The notes beneath the pieces are model-generated. The model was not told the DNA's origin. It saw only the letters and a program-made list of their open reading frames with translations, and did not search any database. Below are positions 44,301 to 56,300 of a stretch of 64,000 nucleotides of DNA, one piece after another (the stretch's first letter is position 1; the number at the start of each line of letters is the position of its first letter). Source of the stretch: Aspidapion aeneum (lineage: Eukaryota; Arthropoda; Insecta; Coleoptera; Brentidae); NCBI GenBank assembly GCA_963576565.1, contig OY755046.1, positions 56,833,471-56,897,470 of the forward strand, read 5' to 3'. The position numbers and the translations under genes were made by a program.

Positions 44301-47300
44301 GCCTCCTCAATGATTTTTGAGGCAAGAGGAAGGTCCTCATGCTCTCTAGCAAGTTGCAGCAAAGTTCTGATAGCCAAAAAGGGGCTACAAGAGACCCCGA
44401 ATAAAACTCTATTTATTTCGAAGTCTTGAATAGGCTGGTTAGGATCAAACCTCCAAACTATTCTTTGAAAATTAGTTTGACTAGGGTCAACTAAAATCAT
44501 CCTGTACATTTGACGGATGTCGCAACAAAAGCAAAATTTATGCAAACGATAAAGTAATAAAATTTTTTGTAAGTCCCTTTGTAAAGGGGGCCCAGTATAA
44601 ACAGCGTTGTTGAGCGAGATTTTGCCAGGGGCGTGCATGCTCGCATCAAAAACCACCCTCAGGGGGGTGCTAGTAGAATCTTTTTTAAACACCGCATGGT
44701 GTGCAATATAAAAATGATTTGAAATTTCGGTCGGCAAAGGTGCAGAAACCGGTTGCATATGATTATTATCTAAATAATCTTGTAAAACAGAGCTGTAGGC
44801 AGCATAAAAATCAGGGTTTTGTAGCAATTTCTTCTCAAGGGAGAAAAAACGACGTACGGCAATGGATCGAGTGTCGCCAAAATCTGGAGCAGTAACTTTA
44901 AATGGTAAAGATACAATATATCTCCCCTCCTCATTTTTTGAGGTAGTTTTCAAAAAATAATTTTCGCAAAACTCATCTTCGGGGTCAATGGCCTTGACAT
45001 TAGGTATGTCATCTATTTGCCAAAATCGTTGTAGATTTTTATCTAAATTGACAAAAGAATCGTTCATTGACGTAGTAAAAAATGTTTTAATTTGATTTGT
45101 AGTTGAAGGTGAAAGTGAAAGATTGCCCATTATTCCCCAACCAAAAATAGTATTAATGCAGACGGGGTTGTTGGGTCCCGTAGACAAACGACCATCTAGC
45201 AAAATGTAAGGGTACACATCGCCGCCCAACAATAAATCAATTTTATCGCTTTTATTAAAGCCTGGGTCAGCTAGTTCTAAGTTGGCGAGAAAAGGAAAAC
45301 TTTTAATCGAAAATGAGGAATGAGGTAAATCACTACAAATTTTATCGAGTATTATCGCATCAAAATTAAAAACAAAATTATTATCACGCAAAGAGGATAT
45401 ATTGCAATTAATTCCAGATTTTGCCGAAGTTGTCATTCGATCTAAGCTTTGTAGAGTCATGGCGATATTAAATTTAGGAAGGCCCAAACTATCAGCACAT
45501 GACTTAGATATAAATGAAGATTGAGCACCAGAGTCACAGATGGCGCGCACTGTGTGCCAATTTTGAAAAACATCCTGTATTTGTATTAAAGCGGTACAGA
45601 GAAGTACTTCGCGATCATTTAAAGACATACCAGTAACAATGGTGTTAGTGGTTCTATTAAATTCGGTAGCCACGGGGCTCCTCGGGGGTTGCACTGCAGA
45701 AGTAGAGGGGCTACTCGCAGAAATAGGTGTAGAATTAATAGGAAAAAAATGTAAGAGACTGTGATGAAATTGGTCACAATGTAAACATCTTTTTTCTGAT
45801 TTGCATTGCTGGGGTAAATTATGCTTTGAGGCCAAACAGTTGACACACGCTTTATGTTGTTTAACAATCTCAAAACGTTGCTGGGGAGTTTTCGCCAAAA
45901 AATTAGGACATCTGTATATTATATGATCGCCACTTTTACAGAGAAAACAAAAATTTTGAGGGTTTGGAGTATTATTTAAGCCACTTTGGCCATTTGGAGA
46001 CTGGGAGGCATTTTTGGAGGCTCTCTGAGTATTAGCAAACAAAGCAGATCGATTTTGAAACTTTGCTTGATTTTTCTGACTTGAAATTGACAAATCTTTA
46101 TTTTTTAAGTAATCTTGAGTTTGTTGTATTTGTTCCAACGCAATGCAATGGCTAGAAACAAAAGCACGAATTTTATCATAAGAGGGGATCTCATTGGAGC
46201 AATAATTTTGCTCAAATGCCTTGCGCGTGGTTGGGTCCAACCTATCCAAGAGCATTTGTGCCATAATATAATCCCAAAACTCCGTTTTAAAACCCATGAC
46301 TTTTAAAGCACTTAAGTTTTTCGAAAAACAATCAAGCAAATTCCTCAAATTCGTAGCATTCTCTTTAGTAAGAGGAGAGAAGCCTTCAATTGCCTTCCAG
46401 TGAAGGTAAGCTTGTAATCGTTTATTTGTATACCTATCCACCAAGGTGTGGTAGGCATTTAAATAATTTTCAGCAAGGATAGGAATGTCAGAAATGACAT
46501 CCAGGGCAGGGCCCTTTAAATTAGAAAAAAGCAAATTGAATTTTTCAAAGTTTCCCAGCGACCTATTATTGTGCACGGTAGCATTAAAGGCTTGCAAAAA
46601 GGTTGGAAACTCCTTAAATTCCCCTTGAAAAAGAGGTATTTTTATCCTAGGCAGTAAACCATGCTGGTCTGTGGAGGCACAGGGACTGCCCATGGGATTT
46701 ATCGTACTGCTCAAAAGCCCTCCATCTTCAAAGGGTAGTTCGAAAAGTTCGTAAAATATAGTGGAAATCTCGTCACAGCGTTTGCAAAAGTCCATAGACA
46801 CTTTGTTTTCTACTACTAAGCGATCCTCATCAGAGGCTACCAACGTCAACAAAGTATTATGGTGCTTTTCAAAATCTTTTTTGATTTTTGACAATGTCCG
46901 AAATTTGACTTTAAAGCCGCTGTGATAGGCAGGGTCATTTTTTGCGAGGGTCGCGGATTCAATGATCAAATTTAGCTGTGAAATCGCACTATAGCGCAAG
47001 GCTTTAGCCTTTAAAATTTTATCCGAACTAGACATGATTTAAAAAAAAATCCAAAAAATAATTGACAAAAATTAGGTAAACTGAAAAAAAATCAAAATTT
47101 GGACACCCTGTATAAATATTAATGTCCTACGTTTAATTACAATAATCAAACTATAAGCGCACAAAAGTAAAGAAAATACCCGATGCAAACTAATGATAAC
47201 AAAAAAACTTGTGTATAAGTTTTTTTATCTTCGCCTCGCGAATTCAAATAAGTAGGTACCTACTATGTATTAAATTTAAAAATAAATACCTACAAATCAA

Positions 47301-50300
47301 AAGCATTTAATTTGGTAAAACTATTTATCTGCCTTTACACGAAAACAAATTCTCAAGTTAAGAATTAAATTTCCTTCAAAATTTATTATGCACGCAAAAA
47401 ATGGATACAATCATAGCCATTTGCAGACAGATATTATAATAGTAAATTAGAAATAGATATATTCATAGCAATTTTTACGCAAAAACGAATATAGTAAAGC
47501 ATCCGCAATCGGATATAGTCATAGCAATTTGCAATAAGCAAAAATGAATATGGCAATTTGGAGATTTTTTTCGAGCAAATTGGATATAATTATAGCAATC
47601 CACAAATGTGAAGGCACAACGGCTAAAATAATAGCACTTTGCAGACACTATTTTAAACTATTTCCAGTGACAAACAAAAAAACACCCAAATTCTATACGG
47701 TTTTTTTTTTACAAAAAAGAAACGAAAAAACTTGATTTATTCGAAACAAAAAAAAGCATAGTAGTTTACAGATTTTATCTGTGTTTGGTTTTTCGCATGA
47801 AAAGGCTAAATTTATTGGTAAAAATATTTAATTTTTACACAAAAAAAATCGCAAAATGTATTTTAGAAACCTAGGGGTTTTCTAAAGTAGGCATGTAAGA
47901 AAAACAAGGGTTTTTCTTGCATTTGTTTTTACACAAAAAAAAAATCGCAAAATGTATTTTAGAAACCTAGGGGTTTTCTAAAGTAGGCATGTAAGAAAAA
48001 CAAGGGTTTTTCTTGCATTTGTTTTTACACAAAAAAAAAATCGCAAAATGTATTTTAGAAACCTAGGGGTTTTCTAAAGTAGGCATGTAAGAAAAACAAG
48101 GGTTTTTCTTGCATTTGTTTTTACACAAAAAAAAATCGCAAAATGTATTTTAGAAACCTAGGGGTTTTCTAAAGTAGGCATGTAAGAAAAACAAGGGTTT
48201 TTCTTGCATTTGAAACCAGTAAAAAAGGCATTTAGGAAAAACAAGGGTTTTTCTTGCATTTGAAACCAGTAAAAAAAACTAACCTAAAAAGGCAAAAAAA
48301 CGATTCCAGAAATCCGGGTCGCTAAGGATCAAAAATGGGGTTCCCTGGTGGTCCAGAAAGGAGATTGTCTGGAATTTAACGGTGTCAGGTGTGGACTGTA
48401 TAAAGTTAAGGGAATAAGGTCATAGGCTAAGCTGGTACAAGGGATTCTGAAATGGTCTAGTTTACCTTCTAGGTTAGTGTAGCAATAAACAAATGTATGT
48501 AAGGTAAAAATAATGCATTTTCACTTACCATTTTTATACAGGAAGTGGAACTCATGGGAGGACGCGCTGTTCAACCGTAGTTTTTGCACCCCACATTCCT
48601 GTGGTAGGAGAGTCGCTAACACGCGTGTGTTCTCGTTCGAAGGCGAAACGGTTCTCTGGTGCTGCAGCAGGTATCGCTACTGCGTTCGTTCTCCCACATG
48701 TCGCCCAGTGGCGTCGTTAATCCATAGGCGTAGGAGAAAAGGAATAAGTAGGAAGGAATGAGATTACGAAGGTCCATATTAAAGGAACTAGGAACCTTAG
48801 TAATTCAAAATGCATTTTATGTAAAGTAAATTAATTATAGCAAATTGTAATATTTGCCTTTAAAACCGCGGGAGTTTCAAATGCAAATAACCCAGTAATT
48901 TTAAGTACTTAATTAGTTAATTAATACTAAATAAACAAAAAATAGAAAATGCTCTAGTGAATCACCAAATAGCCTAATTCGAACCAATTTGGTAAATTAT
49001 AGTAAAAAGAACATATTTACAAAAAGGAAGGCGGGACGAACCATAAAACAAAAATAATGTTTGCAGAAAATGAGTACCTATATTTATTTATAACTATATT
49101 ATTGTATTATTGGTTGTATAAAAGTAAAATTTGGAGTAGATTAATGTATTTTTGATACTCAAGGTTATAGTCCAGGCAGCAACAGTATGTAGGTCAGATA
49201 AGATAAAAGATAAATAGCTTATAAATATCCTTAAAAGGGCCTGGAAACAACTTATAACAATACGTATACTAATAATAAGAAACTTTATAGGCTGTTCCAA
49301 ATTAAGTGTCTACCATTGTTAACTTTGCAGCGGCGTATGGTGGGGGCAGTGATGCGAAAAAACCAGACCCTGAGTTAAGATTCGAAAATTCGTCATTTAG
49401 CGAATTTAAGGGTATAGAGAATCCCATAAGATCAAAATGACAAATTTTGTAAATTCATATTTTAAAAAATATACAGCTCATCAATAAAAGCACCGAGTTG
49501 CAGTATGGTGAGTCCATAGAGATGTGAATAAGATTCGAAAAAACGTCATTTAGCGAATTTTAGGGTACAAAATCCCGAAATTAAAAAAATTCATATTTCT
49601 AAAAATATACAGTTTCTCAAGAAAAGCATCGAGTTGCAGTATGGTCAGGCAATAGAGATGTGAAAAAACCACACACTGAGTTAAGATTCGAAAAAACGTC
49701 ATTAGAGAAATTTAGGGTGAGGAATCCCATACGACAAAAATGGTCAAATTTTAAAAACTCATATTTGAAAAACCATACAGCTTATCAACAAAAGCACCGA
49801 CTTGCAGTATGATGGGACCATAGAGTTGCGAAAAAACCACAGCCTAAGTTAAGATTCGGAAAAACGTCATTTAGCGAATTTAAGGGTAGGGAATCCCATG
49901 ATACCCAAATGACCAAATTTTGAAAATGTATATTTAAAAAACTATACAGTTTATCAACAAAAGCACCGAATTGCAGTATGGTGTGGCGATCGAGATGTAA
50001 AAAACCACACGCTAAGTTAAGATTCGGAAAAACGTCATTTAGCGAATTTTAGGGTAGGAAATCCCATAACACCAAAATGGCCAAACTTCACTGAACTGAA
50101 AGTTCATAATTCAAAATCTATATAGTTTATCAACAAAAGCACCGAGTTGCAGTATGGTGGGGCCACAGTGATGTGAAAAAACCACACCCTAAGTTAAGAT
50201 TCGGAAAAACGTCATTTAGCGAATTTAAGGTAAGATCAAAATGGCAAAATATTTCAAAAACTATACAGTTTATAAACAAATGCACCGAGTTGCAGTATGG

Positions 50301-53300
50301 TGGGGCCATAAATATGCGAAAAAACCACACATTGAGTTAAGATTCGAAAAAACGTCATTTAGTGAATTTTAGGCTAGGCTAAGACCCAAATGGTCAAACT
50401 TTGAAAATTCATATTTTAAAAACTATACAGTTCATCAACAAAAGCACCGAGTTGCAGTATGATGGACCATAGAGATGCGTAAAAACTACACCCTAAGTTA
50501 AGATTCGAAAAAACGTCATTTAGTGAATTTTAGGGAAGGGAATCCCATGACCAAAATGGCCAAATTTTGAAAATTCATATTTTAAAAACCATACAGCTTA
50601 TCAACAAAAGCACCGACTTGCAGTATGGTGGGGTGGGGCCATAGAGATGCGACAAAATCACACCCTAAGTTAAGATTCGTAAAAACGTCATTTAGCGAAA
50701 TTTAGGGTAGAAAATCCGATAAGACCAAAATGGCCAAACTTTGAAAAACTATACAGTTTATTGACAAAAGCACCGAGTTGCAGTATGATGGGTCCCAAGC
50801 GCGGATTTAAAGGGGTAACTTAGTAATCCCCCCCCTAGAAAAAATATATGCACTTAAGTTAAGTTAATAAATAAAGGGTTTAACGGATAATTACCTTCCC
50901 CCCCTGAGAAAATAAATAAATGCACAAATATATTTTTCTTCGATAATTACCCTCCCCCACCCTAGCTTTATGCCCAGATCAGCGTTGGGTAGTGGTGGGG
51001 AGTCACCTGTAGGCCCGGCAAGTAAGCCACAGTAGGCCATTTTTGCTATGCCCAGGTTTTGCCTTTAAACCACCTTTTACATCAATCATTCAATGTCCAG
51101 GTAGCCCATTGGACCTTCCTGTTCTCTTTACAAAATCCAATATGTCACAGTAGAGCAAGTACAGCTCTTCTGCGCTTAGGGTTGGTGCCCCGAGTGTCTG
51201 GGCCCAGTTATTCTAACGCCCCTTAAGATATCAGAATTTAAAAAAAATGGTTTTAGGAAAAAATATTTAGGACCGTTTTTGTTTAAAATTTAAAGATCTA
51301 TCAAACAATTTGTGTATTAATTGATTTGCCCAAACCTATTCTGGTTTCGCTCTACTAAAATATGATTTTTTAGAATTGGTACGGCTTTGATTTAAAAGAC
51401 AAATTTAAAGACCAGTGGCAATACCAAGGAAAATATATAACTGATGTATTTACTGAAAAATCTTTGGAAGTTATCGACAATCATGCCAAAGAAAATGCCA
51501 AAGAACCAATGTTTCTGTATCTGTCACATTTAGCAGGTAAGACATTGAACTACGTACTTATCTGTACAGGCAACGTCTTACTGTCATTAAAAATTGATTG
51601 ATTAAGATACAGTGTATATACACATGTATGTACCAGAAAATAAAAATGTTTCGCTGGTCAGTAGACTTTACTAGAGCTGGCCATACACACAGAGGTTGTT
51701 CCGTCGGTTTGGAACGGCACAGATAAGTCTGACCGTTTTGTCCGCATATCGGTCTGTGGCAGACATAACCGCGCGTTAGTGGGCGAAAACTCAGGATTTA
51801 TCTGCCTGTGTGGAATTTCGTCAAGTCGAAAGTTTTATGCGGCACGGTATAGCATAGTGTATGTAAAATGTTTCGTGCTAAAAAGAAGCAGGTCTGTGTA
51901 TGGGAATGATTATTAACATGGAAATAGTGCATAGTGGTGTAAAAACGAGACGTTTCAAGTGGGTTAAAAGTTATTTGCTTAAGAGGAAACTATTTAGCCA
52001 TGACCTTCTATTAAACGAGTTAAGAGAAAATGATCCAGACGATTTTAAAAATTATTTGAGAATGGATATTAACACGTATGACCTTTTATTAAATTTGGTA
52101 AGAAAGGATCTTACGAAACAAGATACCCAAATGAGAGAAGCCATTGGACCAGAACAGCGATTAAATGCTCCCTTCGTTTCCTTGCGACGGGAAGATCATA
52201 TGAAGATCTGAAATTTTCAGTGGGAATTTCTGCACAGGCACTTGGTTATATCATTCCGGAAACATGTGCCATAATATTCAATAAATTAAAGAGAGACTAC
52301 ATGAACGGTCTGTTATCCCTGGCACAGTGTAAACCGACGGACAAATCTGCGCCGGTTAAAATATCGAGCGCGGAACCCACAAGTTTCGCCCGCCGGTCTG
52401 AACTCACAGATAAATCTATATCTGCTATAACTGGCGTGTGGAATGTCCACTAATTGAAAGACAAATCCGCCAGTTTGAACCGCGCCGTTCCAAACCGGCG
52501 GATCAACCTCTGTGTGTATGGCCAGCAAACGCCACAGATTCTGCTCTGAATCATTGATATAATGCAACTATGTAAATTAAAGTTTGCCAATTACTGAAAA
52601 TATGTTCAGGTTTTATAAAGGTTATAATGGTTTTATAAAGCCACTAAATTTCTAAAATCTTATGAAGGTGAAAATTAGAACTAAATTACTACTAAGCTGA
52701 TCATACCTTATTTTTAGGTCACACTGGCTGGGATGGATTTGAATTGGGGGTGAAAAACATAACACAAGTTAACAAAAAATTTGGCTACATCAAAGATCAA
52801 ACTAGGAGAAACTACACAGGTAATAAACTTATTAAAAAACAATGAATGTTTCAAAAAGACAAGAAAAAACTAAATACCTACATGCTACAGATTTAGAAGA
52901 AGTTTGAGAGGCATGACCTAACACATAGTTAAACTTTTTTTAAGTTTTGCATACACAGCTGGAATAAAACAGTAGATAACTTTTAAAGACTTTATTGTTT
53001 CTTGAAGTATTTTTCACGAAAACTACGGCATTTTTGAATGCGCTCAAACCAGTTGTCAAAGCTGTAATTCCACTCGTTTGTTGGTACTGTCAAAATTGTA
53101 TTCTCTAAGGCGTCGACTGCTTCCTCTGGCGACTGAAATCTTTGACCACGATGGACTTGGTTTACGAAAATGTATAAAAATCGTTATGACTTAGGTTGGG
53201 ACTGCAGAGAGGATGGTCCAACAATTCAACGTTTTGTGCGAACTTGCATTGTCTTGGTGGCGGATGATTCGTCGTTCGGGGTTCGTTTTTCGAAGCTCAG

Positions 53301-56300
53301 CGATGACTTTCGAGAAACAAATGGTGATGTACTACTCGGCAGTAACAGTCCTTTGATCTACCAAAGGAATTAATAAACTACTTTTGAGACACATGTCGCG
53401 ACCATCTTTTTGAATACACTTCAAGAATGGATGAGATTTGTTGGCTTTTCTTCCGCTTGGAACACCCCAACAGACGACGACGATTTTCGGGTTCATGTAA
53501 GTAATTCCACGATGCATCACCTCTGACAATTAAGGTCGCTTATCGTCAAGCTTGACGATGAGTGACCTTACTGACCTCAGAGTAATAATTATTACTCTAA
53601 GTTACTGACAATGCTGTACACGTTTTCTGTCTCAAAGCGGTCTAGATTTTTCTGACACCAATTGACCCTGGCTCCTTTCTGCTTTTCGGTGAACAGATGC
53701 GGTATCCAGAAGGAATTTAGGTGTTTGAAATCCCCAATGAAGCCTCAATCTCGCGATATGTTCCATGTCGATCTTCTGTGATGAGCATGCGCACAGCATT
53801 TAGTAAGATATGCTCTCACTCTTGCCCGCATGTGTTAATCGCAAGGACTTATGCTTGGAATGTGGTGGGTGTGTTGCCTATTGACAAGGAGAGAGCCTGT
53901 TATGCCCAAACCAGTTCCTTCCGCTAGCTTGGATCCGTCTGCATACCAGACCGAAGCGTTCCCTGTTTGCGGTAGTTCTTTTATGGTCCATAATTTGCGG
54001 TCCTTTATTATTACTTCGAATGGAATGTCTGTGTCCAACAAGACTGTCATATCGTCCGTTGGTTTGTTAATGCTATCTAACTTTACCACCTCTATTATGC
54101 ACTCACCAGCTGTTTACCATAACCATTGTTCCATCAAACAACGCCATAACAAATAGCATAGGCCAACGAAAAAAAGTAGTAAAAAGTTATCTCAAAAATT
54201 ATGATATGGAGATTAGGTTGCCAGGCTTTAGTTTTTCTGTTGGAAGAAGCTATAGGCATGTGTTAGTGCCTCTGCTTTAACACATATGTCTAGTAGAAAT
54301 AGATTTCATATCACCTCTAAGGTTGAAGTCGGGCAAGTTAACTTTGCTCCAGTTACCCCTAAGCATATTAGCCTGTTAATTTTGATCAGTTTGGTCTTAG
54401 TCGTTTTTTGTTCGAGTTTTGGCCACCATACTAGTGACGCATAAGTGATTATGGGCTTAATCACCGTTTGGTATATTCAAAATACCATTTTTAGTTTTAT
54501 CCCCCACGAGTCTGCGGCACGTCCAGGTAGTTGTTTCAAGTTAGTTTCCAGTCTAGGGTTACCCCTAAGTACTTCACCTCCTTGGAAAAGGAAAGTTGTT
54601 TTCAGTTCAAAGTTGGTGCTTTGAGATTCAGCTTCCTTCTTCTTGTGAACAGAATTAATATTGTTTTGTTGGGATTGAGTGAAAGATCTTCACTCTCACT
54701 CCAGGTTTTTATTATGTATAAGGCGGTTTGCATTCGGATATTGTGTCTTAATGCTTGCCTCTGATTAGTACCACCAGATCATCATCATCATCTCTTTCAT
54801 TCCCTGTCTAGCATAGTAGACTAATAAATGATGTGAGCTGGAAAATTTTCTAGATAAAAAGAGAGAGAAAAGCTATTATTTTTTTTAGAAACGATTAACC
54901 AGCTAGACAAGTCCATAGGAGCCGTAGTAAAAAAACTGAAAGAGAAAAATATGCTAGAAAATTCCGTTATTTTGTTCTTTTCTGACAACGGTGGACAGAC
55001 TACCGGAATGTTTGCAAACGCAGCATCAGGATATCCGTTTAGAGGAGTAAGCGATTGCTTTTTATGTACTTTAGGGATAAAAGAGGTTACTTTACTCCCT
55101 AGATTTAGGAACCAAGTGAATCTTTTAACCCATAAGGATTAGACACCCAGATTTCGAGTTAAATATCAACCCTAACTATAAAAGACTGTCAGTCAATAGG
55201 ATGGCATTTTATACCTAGAGTATCGTTAAAGGCAAATAGTACTGGGTTTTGATAGAGTTAGCGTTCTATTATTTTTCTTATAAATTATTTTTCTCATACT
55301 AAATGGCATAAAATAGTATTTAAATAATTTAATCCCTCTATTCTTTGTTACTCAAACTTTATTTTAACAAAAAAACTCTTTTTATTTCAAAATTCATTTT
55401 GGTTGCACGCCCTAAAGTTTTTATCAATTTTTAAGAAATACCTATTTTATACAAGAAAAAGATTTTTGTCACTCCTTATTAAGCAAACCCTTAAAGGGCC
55501 AAAAACGTTCGTGCGTTCATATATTCAGGTGTGGACTTTACAAGAATGTGCGTGCCTTAAAAAACATGCAGTTGCATTCCAGATTAATGCCCAAGAGACT
55601 TGCAGTTGCATGCAAGATTAGGGTGCCTGATATGGCATCTATTGTATAAACAAACAAATATGTCTCATTCAGGGACACTAATCTTACATGCCACTACAAG
55701 TGTTTTGCTCCATGTCAAGCGGCCTTAAATCAGACATATGTATTTGTTTGTTTATACAGCCGATGTCATGTCAGGGACCCTAAACTTGCATGCCGCTGCA
55801 AGTTTATTGCTCCTTGTCAAGCGATCTTTAGAAATACTGTTACTCTGTGTACCTATTATTGAATTTTTTGGTTTTTTTGTAGCAAAAATTCACTCTCTAT
55901 GAAGGCGGCGTCAGAGGTTCAGCAGTGTTGTATAGTCCACTGTTAAAAAAGAAGGGTTATATTAATGACAACCTTATGCATATTAGTGATTGGCTACCGA
56001 CATTCTATCATTTAGGAGGTAAAATAAATTTAAAAAAAAAATTAATATTAAAAAAATATAATTTTTTGTATTTATATTTGATTTTTAGGTGGAAATGTAT
56101 CAAACTTGGGTAACCTAGATGGAGTAAACCAATGGGAGACAATTTCGGAAAATAAATCAACAGCTAGAAATGAGATTTTACTAAATGTAGATGAAGTTAA
56201 TAACTTGTCAGGAATTATAACCAATGGTGGCAGATATAAACTTACTAATGGTTAGTTTCCATAGCATTCTAGACAGATACATAGATAGAAAAATTGAATC

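Larger units (their letters stand above)
41057..49043 (-). mobile_element. BEL/Pao LTR retrotransposon, 7,987 bp, in arylsulfatase intron 4
   Basis: Two 707-bp LTRs at 41,057-41,763 and 48,337-49,043 read as identical at a constant offset of 7,280. The coding strand is minus, opposite to the host gene: 5' LTR at high coordinates, leader with tandem repeats, one gag-pol frame, polypurine tract, 3' LTR. Flanking 5-mers are TAATA (left) and TAAAA (right), an imperfect match, so the target duplication is uncertain. The integrase is interrupted, so this copy should not be autonomous. No envelope-like frame is seen between the integrase and the 3' LTR. Confidence 0.95.

Noticed and set aside
49326..50795. 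Regular repeats resembling a CRISPR array
   Set aside because: Monomers are ~165 bp and homologous throughout, with no unique spacers, and the window is eukaryotic; this is satellite DNA.
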